Assembly: GCF_028372415.1 (NCBI RefSeq)
Contig: NC_092875.1
Location: forward strand, 55,345,228-55,409,227
Direction: 5' to 3'
Source of the DNA: Notamacropus eugenii
Taxonomy: Eukaryota > Chordata > Mammalia > Diprotodontia > Macropodidae
Length of the DNA stretch: 64,000 bases
Positions 36,901-44,578 of the stretch are shown here, one piece after another. A program made the translations under genes and the position numbers. The first letter of the stretch is position 1; every line of letters begins with the position of its first letter. The notes under the pieces are model-generated. The model saw only the letters and a list, made by a program, of their open reading frames with translations, was not told the origin of the DNA and made no database searches.

Positions 36901-39900
36901 TCCTAGGAAGTGAAAGGTAAAAAGACAGGAAATGGAATGTTAGATATGAATAGTAAGAAAGATGGTTTTACTGAACCACAGAAAGCAGGAAAAGGGGTAA
37001 CGGGTAAGGTAAACTAAAGCCAGACTGTAAAGAGCTTTAAATTTCTTCTCAAAGGTAACAGGGAGCCCACTGGAATTCACTGAGTAAAAGAATAAAATAG
37101 TGAATCCTTCTCTTTAAGAAAAGTACTTTGGCAGTTGTGTGTAGGGTGGCTTACAGGAATCTCAACACCTAAAGGAGCCCAGGCAAGAAATAAAGAGGGC
37201 CTGAATCAGGGTAATACATATATGGGTGCATAGTAGAAGCCAACAGTAGTCCAAACAGAGCAAGGCCATACATCTGTTGCTCAGACCAAAACTTAGGTCA
37301 GAAAGATACTTCAGGACAGCAGAAATTTGACAACTTTGAGTAAACTCAAAGCTTGCAGGACCCCAGCCTGAGTGGTCCCTATATATCCAAGAATAACACA
37401 ACACTCAAAAGGAGTAGTAGAACCAGCCCAGACTTTTCCTAGGAGGAGAACCCTGCTCCTAACCAGAAGTCCAACATCAGGAAGTAGGCTGAAAGAATAA
37501 GCAGACAAAAAAAAAGAATCCCACCATAAGTCAATATTACAGTAACAGAGATGTCACACAAACCCAGAAGAAAATGACTCCAAAATATCTACAAGCAAAG
37601 GCTCAAAGAAAAACACAACTGGTCAGATATTCAACTAGAATTCCTGGAAGAGATTAAGCAAGAATTTAAAAAAATTTTATATATATATAAAAGTAGAGGG
37701 CTTGCAATATGCATAAAGTCATATACACAGGCTTACAGCCCAGAATTACTTGCCTAGCAAAACTGAGTATAATCTGACTAGGAGAAAAATGGACCTTTAA
37801 TGAAACAGGATTTTCAAGACTTCATGATGAAAAGCCCAGAGCACTCTGAAGTGCAAACACAGGAGTCAAGAGAAATATTAAAAAGGTAAATACAAATGAA
37901 CAAAGATAAGGGACTATACAAAGATAAACTGTTTACATTCCAAAGTGGAGAAATGATACTATCCACCAACTGGGGAATAGCTGATCACTTTATGGTCTAT
38001 AAAGGTGTTGGAATATGATTTGTTTCATGGTAAGATGTGATGAAAAGGATGGTTTCAGAGAATTCTGCTAAGACTTGTGTGAAGTGATACAGTCAAATAA
38101 GTAGAACCAGGAGAATAATTTATGTGGTGACAATAATAATGCAAAGACAAAAAAAAATGAAGGACTGAGTAACTCTACTCAGAGTAGTAACCAACAATTC
38201 CAGAGAAATCATGATAAAATGTGCTACCCACCTCCAGATAAAGAGGTGAAGCACTGAGAGTTCAGAATGAGACAAAAAAAATTTTTTTTAACATGGCTAA
38301 TGTGGACATTTTTGTTAAACTTGTAACAGGTGTTTTGTTTTTCTATCTCACTGGAGAGGGAGGTGGGAGGGAAAAAAGGTAAAACTTTGCCAATTAAAAA
38401 AAATTTAATTTTAAAAATTAACAAAAAAAGAAGTTAAATTGCAAAAGATTGAGGTGTGAGAGGAGGGAAAGAGAAGGTGTAAGTAAATACAGTTTCCTTT
38501 AAGTGATAAGGGTTTAGACTAGAGAGGGGAATTGAAAGCATGAGGACAGACAATTCTTTTTCTAGGCAATGGGAGTTTGGATTACAGTGGGGGCAGGAGA
38601 AAAGAAAAGAAAGGAATACATAGAGCCAAGAGACACTGGGGAAAAATAAGTCTTCGGGATTTGGTGATTGAACAAATATAATAATATATATTATATAATA
38701 TATAATATAATACATATATTATATATAACAATATAATAATATATAATATATAAAAAAATATAATAATAAGTGTATCAAGGAAGAGGTGAACCTCAAAGTT
38801 CACTCCAAGATTCTGAGCTGGAGACAGGATAATAGTGATACTACTACAAAAAGAAGGAGACTCAGGGAAGGTGAAAGAAGACTCAAACCTAGAAGTAAAA
38901 ACAATAATTCATCTCTGATAACAGCTCCAAGAGACTGGAGCACTGTAGGTGTCATTCATGACATTAATTTCAAAAAATTAAGGACATGACATTTTCCTTC
39001 AGAAAAATTCAATTACTGATTCATTAATTTATCAAATGTATTTGTCCCGTCAGATTGCACCTCAAATATTTATTAAATGCTTTCCACATGCAAAGCACTA
39101 TCATAGGCACAAAACATACGAAAATATAAACAAGACTCTCCTCTCAAAAAGCTTACAAGGATTTGTATTTAATGTTTCTAAAGCCCTTCCAGAATTAAAT
39201 CCTGATTTAATGAAAAGACATATACCTCACCCCACTCTAACCCCCCCAGCCAAAAACAAACACCCACACATGCACAATGGAGAATGGAAGGACCAAGTAA
39301 AATGCTAGTAAAAATTTGTTGAGGAAGAATCACTTTTAAAGGATTCAAAGCTGGAAAGAACCTTAGAGATCTCCTGGTATAACCCAAACAAGCAAATTAC
39401 GGGTCAAAGAGGTTATATGACTTGCCCAAGGTCGAATGAGTAGTATTCAACCCCAGGTCCTTGAACTCCAAATCCAATAATGTTCTTTCCACTGCACTAG
39501 GATGCTTCTGGAGAGGTTGAGGAAGGGACAAAAATCAAAAAACTCTTCAAAGAGGAAGTGATCCTTTAGTTTCACCTTGAAAGAATGGACTTCAAGAGAA
39601 GATTGCATTCAAAATCCTCCATAATGTTTTCCTTCCTTTAAAAGTCTTCTTACACCTTAGACTGCCCCTTGTGGAAGTGAAGGTAAATGTAGAAATGATC
39701 AAAATCACATCTATAATATCTATGTCAATCAGTATGACATGTAATGATTATACTAACCATTTAGACTTGCTGGAGCTTCCCTACTTTCCAGGAGACTCTG
39801 ACTTGAAAGCTGAGGTTGCAGAGGTCAAGAAGAGAACAAGGAACAGATAACAGTCAATCTGGATGAAAAGCAACTACACAAAGGGAAGCAGTATGAGATC

Positions 39901-42900
39901 AGGCTGGAAAAGTAGCTTAGAGTCAGCTTATAAAACACCTTAAATGAGTTTATACTTTATTTCTTTAAGCAACAGGGAGTAAAGAGCCATTGAAGGCTTT
40001 TGAGTAAAAAAAAAATGTCATCAACAGAATGATACATTAGAAAAAAGACTTGGGGAGCAGTGTGAAGGATTAATTGAAGAAAAGATATAATGGAGACAGA
40101 AGATGAGTTCAATTATTACAGTAAAACAGGTGGGAAGAGAAGAGCTATTGAATAAGAGATGTTAAGAGGTAACTGAGAAGAGGCACTGGGAGAAAGATTA
40201 TAGCTTCTCAAAGACAACAGTTTTATTATCCTAAAACAATCCTCAGAAAAGTAGAGACATTCCTAGCTCTAGTTTAGAAATAGTCACCTTCAAAATCACA
40301 TCTGTCCCATTTGGCTTTGTAACACTGTCCTTTCTATGGATTTTGCTTTTCTGGATTACTAAATTAAAGAATTTAGGATTAGGGAAGAGGTTCATAACAT
40401 TTACCTTTTAAGTTAAAAACTTCCACTGCCCTAAACAGTGATTGCTTTTGGGAACATTATTAAAAGTCACCAAATTTGTAACAGAAACTTTCTTTTTGAA
40501 AATGAAAACTGTATTGATATCTTTTGTTTTTACACCACTTACATTTCCCAGTCTATCCCTCACTCTTTCCCTGAGAGCCATTTCCTACAACAAAGAATAT
40601 AAAGGAGGGAGAAAAAAAACTAGTTCAGTAAAACTATCTAATACATTTTTTAAAGTCTGATATTATTGACAGTATTCCACAACTATAGCCCCTCCCTCCA
40701 TAAAGAAAAAAAGGAGTACAGGTCTTTTCATTTCTCTTCTTTGGACAATTAAGACTTTCACTGAGGAAAGTATATACTTCTAGAATATGAGACAGAATCA
40801 ATCACGAAGCTGATGAAGGCATCTAGTCCAGTCTCCTACTCCATACAGATTGGACATAGGAATGCAGACTTGGAGATGAAAAGGACTTTGGAAGTCGTCT
40901 AGTCCAATCCACTCATTTTAAAGAGGAATATGAGAAAACTGAGGCAAGGGAAACCTGACTTGCCCAAGGTCACATGGACAATAACAGTGGCAGAGCCAGG
41001 TTTTAAACTCAGGTCTCCTAACTCCAAATATAGCTCTCTTTCCATGATACTAAAGTATCTCATCCCTGTGTAAGAATAGAAATGAATATTTCCTCTTATC
41101 TCTACTGAATTGATTCTACAGTTTAATTTGGCTTTATGCAACACTGATTTTTATAATGGTTAGCATCTGCCTAAATTCAAATATGTGACCTCTCCCACTT
41201 TGAATTGTCTTAGAGGCGTGGTTGAAAGGGAATAATGTGATCACTCCTAGGCCCAGGGATATTTGCTAGCCAACTAGTTTAACCAGGGACTTGTTTGTTG
41301 TCTTATATACACCCACCCAGTGTTAGCTAGACTCTCTCTGGAAAGACAATTCTTCAGTCTTTGCAGGTCCCTGAGAAATTAGGGGTGGTTTCATCTCCCC
41401 CAAGGGAACAACTATTGATTTTGGTGGTTCTGATTTTCTAGTCAAGATTATAAGAGTCAGCTGAGTCCCATAAAGCAATTAACATTTCTTTATTGTCAGA
41501 GAGGGGTTGTAATGAACCACACCTAAAGGCCAACCCAGCTTTTCCCAAGGCACATCATGTACAGATGACAACTACAGTGACCCTGAGTCTCAATAAAAAT
41601 GGTCATTTCTTTTTCATGAATGTCTCTGACCTGACTAAGGAGCCCAGTTGGACACAGAATATTAACAGCAGCATTGTTATAAAACAAAAAAAAGCAACAA
41701 CCAAAAAAAAACCCCTTATCTTCCTCAGAGAAAAACATACCAGTTTGCCTTTGTGGCACTTTACTCACCACACCGGTTTTAAATTAAACAGCTACCCTGG
41801 CTAAGGATTCCTCTGCACCCTCCTAGCTTTAGAGAGATTATCAATAGTAACTGTTGCTGTTTCCCACCCAGTCTGATGTCTTTCTTTCTCTTGATCTCAC
41901 TAAAGGGGACATGCTCTGGCTACTTCTTAAACAGGCCTATTCAATGAATGGGTGTTGCCTCACCCTAAGTGAGTACCTGCAAAGACCTTGGCCTAAATGA
42001 CCCAAAGTCTCCCAGTACATCCTGGTTCATCTCCAAACATCCTGATGAATATCTGGACACTGCATTCAGATGGCTCTGGAGAAGTGAGGCTGGTGACCTG
42101 CACAGCCCTCCCTCACTCAGAACAAAGTCAAGTGCAAGTCATGTCATCATTTCTCTGATACCATGGTCTTCTTTGGCAACGAAGGACAAACACAAAACCA
42201 GGAGCTCACTGTCTAACAATACAGTTTCCAATCTGTCCTCTACAAAATTGCCAAAGTGATAACCCTAAAAGCTTTGTCCCTTGTTCAAAAAGCTCCAGTA
42301 GGTCACTTCTTGGGGCAGCTAGGTGGCACAGCAGAGTGCCTGGCCTGGAATCAGAAAGACTCATCTTCCTAAATTCAAATCTGGCTTCAGACACTTACTA
42401 GCTGTGTGACCGTAGGCAAGTCACTTAACTCTATTTGCCTCAATCTGTAAAATGACCTGGAGAAAGAAACAGCAAACCACTCCAGTATCTTTGCCAAGAA
42501 AATATCCAAATGGGGTCACGAAGAATCAAATAACTGAAAAACAAGCTCACTTCTTCTTTCTAGAATAAAATACAAATTCCTCTGTTGGACTCATTTGAAG
42601 TCCTTAACAATCAGGCTTCAGCCTGATTTTCCAAGTTCATTACAGTATATTCCAGGTAGTTTAAAAGCAAAATAAATAAATAAATTCTGTTGTATTTTGT
42701 TCCTTCCACTTTGGGGTTGATAACCCAACTGACAGACTCAGACTTTTAGAAGGCCCAGACTGCCTAGCCTTCTAAAGACAAGAACTGAGGAAAATTTTCA
42801 TGGGAATGCAAAGGAGTGGAAAGCAGATTTAAAAGTCACCAGAGAACAAAGGATTTTTAGAGCTGAAATCGAACTTTTTTTTTTGGCTGGAAAGGACAAC

Positions 42901-44574
42901 CCCCTCTCATTTTTACAACCAAGTTAATAAGGTTAAATGACTTGCCCAAGGTCACAAGAAGCAGCAGAACTTGATTTTAAAACCCACATCTCCCGAACCA
43001 AATCTAATACTCTTTCCACTGCAACCAATGTCTCCAAGCCAAGATGATTCATGACTCCAATACTTTTACTCAGTTACTGACCATGGGCTAGTCACAAATT
43101 TTTCCAGTTTCAGTTTTCTCTATAAAGTGAGGGACATTAACATTTCCTATCTTACCTGGCTGTGGTAGGTTAAAAAACTCTCTAAGTATTCAACACTACA
43201 GAAATGTAAACTGTAGGCACTAATCACCAAAATAAAACAAATTTATAAAGACCTAGAAAAAGACCTGTAACATATTGAATAAGTTTTCCCATTCAAAATC
43301 TGAGACTTTATGAACAATTACACAGTCTGAGAAAAGGTAGACGTGATACAATCTGTACTATTAGTGGAATGAATGATAACATACTTAATGTGTAGAATAG
43401 CATCAGTTTGGAAAAGAATTATCCAACTAGCTTGGGTTGATGTACCCCCAAAAGGGCTCAACCTAACAAAAGTAAATCGGAACCCGCGACCACATCTTTT
43501 GTTGTCTTTTAGATACTTGTACCTGTGTTGCAGGAAAGAGGATCTCCTTTCCTCCTCGCCACAGAAATATTAGTAACTCACAATTACATAGTGCTACAAA
43601 GTTTACGAATCATAACCACAGCTGACATTTATGTGGCACTCTAAAGTTTACAAAATACTTCATCATACACCATCCTGTTTGAGCCTTTCAACAACCGTTT
43701 AAGACATTTACTACAGATATTGGAAAAGTTAAGTGACTAGCACATAATCCCGTAACTAGAAAATGGCCGAGTACTTGCTCTACAACAACCCTGATAGGGG
43801 GTGCATATTCCCATTTCACAGATTAAGAAACCGAGGCCCAAAGAAGAGAGAGCACTGGAACGTGCTTGGACACAAAGACACGAAATACGAGAAAACACAA
43901 GCTTTCTGATTCCAAATCCTGTGCTTCTCCCACTACGTTACGGTGGCAGACCACCAGGCTCTTTTACAGTCCGTTCCCCCTCCCTGGGCAGGGGAACACG
44001 GTAAGAGCCAATTCCATCCAACCCAGCCAATGATTTAAGCAGCACCCGTGTGCCAGGCGTCCGGCCTTCTAGGCTACACTCTAGAGGGGAGAGGGAGAAT
44101 CGCCCAAGTGGAGAGACAGGTAAACAGGGATGAGGGGGGAGAGGGCTTCCCGCGGGAGCTGACACCGGTGGCACCCTTCCAGCTGCACTCGCCGGCCCTG
44201 GAGCAGGCCCGCAGCTAGCCCGGGGAGCGGAGCAGGATTTCCTGACAAGCTCCGGGGGCCCCAGGAGGCCCCGCCAGGCCCCGAGGCGCTGGACACGCGG
44301 CCCGGGAGGGTGCGGGGCTAGGAGCGGCCACAGCAGGGCAGGCGCCGCCGCCTCAGGGCCGCCCCCGCCCGACTTCGACCCGCCCCCGCCAACAGCTGAG
44401 AAGACCCGGGGCTTGGGGGTGGAGGGCCCCCGGGGGAAGACTTCGGGCTTCCAGCTCTAGCTACACGGCGGCAAGGCCGGAGGCTCCGCGGGCGCTGCGC
44501 CTCAGGAGAGGAGCGAAGCCTCGCGGAGGGGAACGAAAAAGAAGGCTGTTACCTGCAACATCCCGACTGTCCAT
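648..44574 (-). CDS. SUGP1: SUGP1, complete spliced coding region in 14 exons
   Basis: The 14 exons listed below join into a 1,908-nt frame (635 residues; the human protein is about 645) matching SUGP1 (SF4) throughout. SUGP1 is a nuclear splicing factor that binds SF3B1 and, through its G-patch, activates the helicase DHX15 during branch-site selection (family knowledge). Visible parts: N-terminal lysine/glutamate-rich helix (about 20-50), acidic stretch [11 protein letters not shown] (about 157-170), SURP1 (about 183-232), SURP2 (about 259-308), Ser/Thr/Pro/Ala linker (320-369), basic nuclear-localisation run KKKRKSR (370-376), coiled/acidic segment (430-500), G-patch (about 552-599, with [10 protein letters not shown] and GEGLG) and the C-terminal tail NNPRRPYY. 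All splice sites are GT-AG and phases agree. No frameshift or premature stop was seen. Start: the ATG at 44,572-44,574, in a strong context (A at -3, G at +4). Human starts four codons earlier, and that ATG is absent here. Confidence 0.97.
675..1544 (-). other. SUGP1 intron 13, with MIR remnants
   Basis: GT-AG intron of 870 bp. At 1195-1300 it holds an antisense MIR-type remnant (acttttcaaagcatttt, then tctcatgaaaatctcacaacc), and at 1330-1490 a sense SINE remnant (cctcaatctgcacatctgaaaaatggg). Nothing else recognised. Confidence 0.7.
1545..1674 (-). CDS. SUGP1: SUGP1 exon 13
   Basis: 130 nt, residues 584-627, codes the end of the G-patch and tail: [19 protein letters not shown], then [20 protein letters not shown] and RPNPL. 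Acceptor tttctttctag; donor CTG|gtatgg. Enters in phase 2 and leaves in phase 0. Confidence 0.97.
1675..4548 (-). other. SUGP1 intron 12, repeat-bearing
   Basis: 2,874 bp. Contents: antisense MIR at 1990-2110; antisense L2-like 3' end in two pieces near 2535-2600 and 2750-2870; sense L2 3' end at 2985-3090 (gtgagctcctggagggcaga, then caatgcctggcacagagc); MAR1-type SINE at 3655-3810; a CA repeat at 3893-3960; sense L2 at about 4000-4240. Nothing recognised at 1885-1990 beyond a short CA run, or at 3100-3650. Confidence 0.65.
3893..3960. repeat. Compound CA/TA microsatellite
   Basis: Two CA tracts separated by a short ATATAT stretch; the second, from about 3926, has about 17 uninterrupted CA units. 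Lies in SUGP1 intron 12. Confidence 0.95.
4549..4694 (-). CDS. SUGP1: SUGP1 exon 12 (G-patch)
   Basis: 146 nt, residues 536-583. Codes [20 protein letters not shown], then [20 protein letters not shown] and QGIKNPVN. This is most of the G-patch (aromatic, then GxxxLxxMGWxxGxGLG), the DHX15-activating module. Acceptor cacccctgcag; donor AA|gtaagt, phase 2. Confidence 0.98.
4695..5977 (-). other. SUGP1 intron 11
   Basis: 1,283 bp. A SINE 3' tail lies at about 4835-4925 (gactggattagattatctg, then taaggtcccttcc). From about 4930 to 5977 I recognise nothing: no repeat, no coding signal. Confidence 0.65.
5978..6084 (-). CDS. SUGP1: SUGP1 exon 11
   Basis: 107 nt, residues 500-535: [20 protein letters not shown], then [16 protein letters not shown]. 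Acceptor gtgtatag; donor AAG|gtaaga. Links the acidic region to the G-patch. Confidence 0.97.
7045..7680 (-). repeat. Antisense MIR-type SINE split by an L1 insertion
   Basis: Left part 7045-7250 reads as reverse-strand MIR core (gcactttacaattatctcat, then gatgaagaaactgaggtaag-like sequence). The 3' flank at 7622-7680 resumes with gaatttaggtctttctgact and tactgtgccaccaga. The interrupting block is 7251-7621. Confidence 0.7.
7251..7621 (-). mobile_element. Marsupial-type L1, 3'-end fragment, antisense
   Basis: On the plus strand it begins with T-rich sequence (reversed poly-A). It then carries ttgtcttggatcactgtatt and gctgagaagagctaagtcat, the reverse of the L1 ORF2 end and 3' UTR. The same family occurs at 63,700-64,000 in this orientation and at 19.2, 29.5, 38.1 and 61.1 kb in the other. 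Confidence 0.7.
7705..8190 (-). mobile_element. L2-clade LINE fragment, antisense
   Basis: Starts with the reversed L2 tail (aataagcatttattaagtg, then gacactgggaatataaagac and ttggaagatcttatattcta) and continues into decayed coding-derived sequence (ggagcttaagctgagtcctg, gagcaaaggcatcgagatgg). Confidence 0.7.
9430..9640 (+). mobile_element. CR1/L3-type LINE 3' fragment
   Basis: Shows the CR1 3'-end order: aaagtggaatgggaagtagt, then gtcttcaaggaggtaggtca and gatctttgaaatccttttca. Old and diverged. Confidence 0.55.
10475..10850 (-). mobile_element. CR1/L3-type LINE fragment, antisense
   Basis: Plus-strand words catgaggcagccttttctgt, gtagaataaatctctcttga and cttcagactaaacactccca match the reversed CR1/L3 3' region seen in longer form at 49.2-51.7 and 55.7-56.1 kb. 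Confidence 0.6.
10914..11091 (-). CDS. SUGP1: SUGP1 exon 10
   Basis: 178 nt, residues 441-499. [20 protein letters not shown], then [20 protein letters not shown] and [19 protein letters not shown]: a charged, probably helical region. Acceptor tctcccctcag; donor CGAG|gtgagt, leaves in phase 1. Confidence 0.98.
11092..12012 (-). other. SUGP1 intron 9
   Basis: 921 bp. A sense MIR-type remnant lies at about 11340-11520 (ttgaatctcaattttagttt, then caaccttcatttcgttatat). A palindromic MITE occupies 11643-11836. The rest is unassigned. Confidence 0.65.
11643..11836. mobile_element. Palindromic hAT-like MITE (fold-back element)
   Basis: Two arms of about 90 bp are near-complementary around a short loop at about 11730-11740. 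The innermost 13 bp match exactly (acagaacaaatcc at 11717-11729 with ggatttgttctgt at 11741-11753), and complementarity continues outward (ccttttgactgtg with cagtcaaaggg). Outer ends caagggtgtggaacctg and caggtttcccaactctg look like hAT terminal repeats. I saw no clear 8-bp target duplication. It lies about 180 bp from exon 9. Confidence 0.75.
12013..12119 (-). CDS. SUGP1: SUGP1 exon 9
   Basis: 107 nt, residues 405-440: [20 protein letters not shown], then [16 protein letters not shown]. Acceptor ctctcttacag; donor GAG|gtaagg. Very well conserved against mammalian SUGP1. Confidence 0.97.
13303..14265 (-). mobile_element. L2-clade LINE, 5'-truncated, antisense, with RT remnant
   Basis: The plus strand opens with the reversed L2 tail (taataaacatttattaaata, then ccaagcacagtgctaaactc). 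On the minus strand the frame near 14012-14130 still reads [19 protein letters not shown], the palm/thumb end of an L2-type reverse transcriptase (family form LKLNxSKTELLxFPP). About 960 bp, no intact ORF. Confidence 0.85.
14400..15590 (+). mobile_element. hAT-superfamily DNA transposon remnant (Charlie-like)
   Basis: Plus-strand frames at 15192-15310 read [20 protein letters not shown] and [18 protein letters not shown], clearly the hATC dimerisation domain of Charlie-type transposases (family form: FGSTYVCEQTFSxMKxxKSKYRSRLTDEHL). The upstream frame keeps a short piece like [19 protein letters not shown]. The 3' end (15540-15600: ccacagcccacaaaacc, then agaaaaagtctgccaac) matches a hAT terminal region. 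14410-14515 looks like the other subterminal block. It is interrupted by stops and frame changes, and the N-terminal BED and catalytic parts are not visible. Confidence 0.75.
16715..17465 (+). mobile_element. CR1/L3-type LINE fragment
   Basis: Ordered CR1 3'-region landmarks: gttcagttctaggaccata; gagcatgccatttcagaacg with gatgaaggaattgagaaaat; aatttaggcctgaaagg; gcctcaagaaaaagctggat; gggattctgattcaagtgca. Diverged, sense orientation. Confidence 0.65.
18640..19785 (+). mobile_element. L1 3' fragment (marsupial type), interrupted
   Basis: L1 ORF2-end landmarks: caattgacaaattggcaaag, gaattgcaaaattaaagcaa, cctctgacccagaaatgcca, agtagaaccaggagaacaat, ending in an A-rich tail near 19780. A short L2-tail-like piece (19075-19150: aataaacatttattaaatgc, then gcactgtgctaagtgctgg) interrupts it. 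Confidence 0.8.
20030..20800 (+). mobile_element. Possible solo LTR of an endogenous retrovirus-like element (fossil)
   Basis: Not a known family to me. It has a TATA-like site (agtatataaatactctg at about 20185) followed by T-rich and promoter-like sequence, no coding content, and an LTR-sized span. It contains two diverged direct copies of about 145 bp (see separate entry). The ends are uncertain. It looks old and non-coding. Confidence 0.3.
20250..20580 (+). repeat. Two diverged direct copies of a ~145-bp unit
   Basis: Copy A (about 20252-20398) and copy B (about 20434-20578) share, in order, ccagat..ggactctgggaagc, a central ctctggtaactatggt-type block, and gcaga(g)aagccatgtctgttga. They are separated by about 35 bp. 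Confidence 0.75.
22216..22264. repeat. 24-bp tandem duplication
   Basis: The unit aaaatctcagtaaagaattc plus aat(at) occurs twice back to back. A short local duplication of no evident function. Confidence 0.9.
22921..23255 (-). CDS. SUGP1: SUGP1 exon 8
   Basis: 335 nt, residues 293-404. Starts with the end of SURP2 ([20 protein letters not shown]), then a Ser/Thr/Pro-rich linker (320-369), the basic run KKKRKSR (370-376; NLS in the family) and [20 protein letters not shown]. Acceptor actttatag; donor TCAG|gtagta (weak at +5), phase 1. The exon 7/8 junction gives Arg293 where I recall Ser in human SURP2. Confidence 0.96.
23256..25768 (-). other. SUGP1 intron 7
   Basis: 2,513 bp. Antisense MIR-type SINE at about 24850-25115 (ttgccaagtgtaatacac, then ggtcacccagctactaagtg); sense SINE at about 25325-25550 (gggtttgaatcctggttcta, then cctcagtttccttatctcc). 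From 23260 to 24840 I see nothing recognisable. Confidence 0.6.
25769..25892 (-). CDS. SUGP1: SUGP1 exon 7 (SURP2, first part)
   Basis: 124 nt, residues 252-292: [20 protein letters not shown], then [20 protein letters not shown] and F. Same length and phases (1 in, 2 out) as exon 5, its paralogue. Acceptor tgcttaaag without a polypyrimidine tract; donor CAG|gtgaga. Confidence 0.97.
25893..25966 (-). promoter_or_regulatory. Duplicated 3' splice-site tract upstream of SURP2 exon
   Basis: Intronic sequence almost the same as 27357-27430 upstream of exon 5. It carries TACTGAC (branch A opposite 25907, 15 nt from the exon), an AG directly after the branch site that must be skipped, and purine-containing sequence instead of a polypyrimidine tract. 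Confidence 0.75.
26045..26800 (+). mobile_element. Possible solo LTR, gammaretrovirus-like (fossil)
   Basis: Near the 3' side there is a poly(A)-signal block typical of class I LTRs (gaaagaataaagctgctgct at about 26709, then aactggcttgcatggtg). No coding content is seen and the ends are approximate. Old, with no internal region. Lies in SUGP1 intron 6 between the two SURP exon pairs. Confidence 0.4.
26858..26961 (-). CDS. SUGP1: SUGP1 exon 6 (end of SURP1)
   Basis: 104 nt, residues 217-251: [20 protein letters not shown], then [15 protein letters not shown]. Acceptor tctttccag; donor AAAAAG|gtagag, weak at +5. The opening [15 protein letters not shown] parallels [15 protein letters not shown] of exon 8. 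Confidence 0.96.
26962..27232 (-). other. SUGP1 intron 5
   Basis: Shortest intron (271 bp). No repeat recognised. Strong donor tc|gtaagt. Confidence 0.9.
27233..27356 (-). CDS. SUGP1: SUGP1 exon 5 (SURP1, first part)
   Basis: 124 nt, residues 176-216: [20 protein letters not shown], then [20 protein letters not shown] and F. Residue 176 is Ile (A|TT) because exon 4 ends in A; human has Val here. The frame stays open upstream through the intron tract to 27444, but splicing from exon 4 is required to match SUGP1. Confidence 0.97.
27357..27430 (-). promoter_or_regulatory. Duplicated 3' splice-site tract upstream of SURP1 exon
   Basis: Intronic partner of 25893-25966. Across 27341-27430 and 25877-25966 I count 12 differences in 91 alignment columns (about 87%). 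The 41 columns nearest and into the exon have one. TACTGAC branch A lies opposite 27371, 15 nt from the exon. Confidence 0.75.
27431..28591 (-). other. SUGP1 intron 4, remainder
   Basis: Antisense MIR-type SINE at about 28195-28385 (aggattttcccaaggtcaca, then gaattcaagtctcctgactc). The remaining kilobase is unassigned. Confidence 0.6.
28592..28819 (-). CDS. SUGP1: SUGP1 exon 4
   Basis: 228 nt, residues 100-175: Ser/Pro-rich start ([20 protein letters not shown]), then [31 protein letters not shown] and acidic [15 protein letters not shown]. Acceptor tttcctcccaag; donor AAAA|gtaagt, phase 1. Confidence 0.97.
28820..31780 (-). other. SUGP1 intron 3
   Basis: 2,961 bp. Apart from the L1 listed separately: antisense MIR-type SINE 30020-30220, sense MIR 30235-30480, sense L2 3' region 30680-31110 (actctgctgtactgaccttc, then catgaggccttgcctgatct), and a possible hAT-type MITE at 31290-31510 (aaactattttcataataaca). 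28880-29200 unassigned. Confidence 0.6.
29215..29880 (+). mobile_element. L1 3' fragment (marsupial type)
   Basis: Landmarks of L1 ORF2 end and 3' UTR: tttggaactatgcccccaaa, ccagccataccactactgg, tggtatgaactgatataaag, gagcaaaaccagaagaattt. Ends in an A-rich tail at about 29850-29880. Confidence 0.8.
31781..31884 (-). CDS. SUGP1: SUGP1 exon 3
   Basis: 104 nt, residues 66-99: [20 protein letters not shown], then [14 protein letters not shown]. Acceptor ttttgggcttag; donor ACAG|gtaagt. The block [19 protein letters not shown] is diagnostic of SUGP1. Confidence 0.97.
31885..34904 (-). other. SUGP1 intron 2
   Basis: 3,020 bp. Antisense L2 at about 31995-32630 (tcttaaggagctgacattct, then agtctagacaggaagaaatg), antisense SINE 32640-32810, antisense L1 piece 33185-33310, antisense MIR 33660-33840, sense L2 34235-34340 and 34545-34850 with an antisense L2 tail at 34355-34510 between them. 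33850-34220 unassigned. Confidence 0.6.
34905..35076 (-). CDS. SUGP1: SUGP1 exon 2
   Basis: 172 nt, residues 8-65: [20 protein letters not shown], then [20 protein letters not shown] and [18 protein letters not shown]. Charged helix after the conserved RWFG. Acceptor tacctttacag; donor GGGA|gtgagt, phase 2. Confidence 0.98.
37500..38430 (+). mobile_element. L1-related 3' fragment
   Basis: Carries ttgcctagcaaaactgagta and caactggggaatagctgatc, then gtgaagtgatacagtcaaat with aagtagaaccaggagaataa, and ends in A-rich sequence near 38430. The first half is less certainly L1. Confidence 0.6.
38675..38770. repeat. AT-rich low-complexity tract with self-complementary TATA runs
   Basis: Almost pure A/T of the (TATAATA)n type for about 95 bp, inside old L2-derived sequence of intron 1. 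Confidence 0.9.
42000..42198 (+). repeat. RTE-tailed SINE-like repeat
   Basis: Shows catcctgatgaatatctgga, ggctggtgacctgcacagcc, aagtcaagtgcaagtcatgt and the tail tcttctttggcaacgaagga. The same family lies antisense at 58,316 and 58,979. Its tail resembles the RTE-derived ends at about 49,010 and 49,900. Confidence 0.75.
42312..42544 (+). repeat. WSINE/MAR1-type tRNA-core SINE, near full length
   Basis: Head ggggcagctaggtggcacag, core cagacacttactagctgtgt with caagtcacttaact, and the tail caaaccactccagtatcttt followed by ggggtcacgaagaatc. This order is the widespread marsupial SINE and is the best single marker of the host lineage. Confidence 0.9.
44553..44574 (-). CDS. SUGP1: SUGP1 exon 1, coding part
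   Basis: 22 coding nt: ATG GAC AGT CGG GAT GTT GCA G, giving MDSRDVA(G). Donor GCAG|gtaaca. The upstream codons (ATT GAG GAC CTC AAG) keep the LK of human MSLK-M but have no ATG and no stop within the next 19 codons I read. Confidence 0.93.
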
Positions 44575-44578
44575 CTTG
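44567..44578 (-). promoter_or_regulatory. YY1-like motif over the SUGP1 start codon
   Basis: Minus strand CAAGATGGACAG contains the YY1 core CAAGATGG, with the ATG as the start codon. Confidence 0.55.

Larger units (their letters stand above)
35077..44552 (-). other. SUGP1 intron 1 (9.5 kb)
   Basis: Besides entries below: L2-like antisense 35195-35700; sense L2 3' ends 35930-36065 and 36200-36475; antisense L2 tails or bodies at 36636-37225, 38560-38880, 39005-39160 and 39880-40200; antisense MIR-type SINEs at 39335-39510, 40760-41070 and 42845-43040; sense MIR 43060-43220; antisense MIR 43590-43880. Nothing recognised at 40210-40750, 41080-41940 and 43230-43580. Confidence 0.6.
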
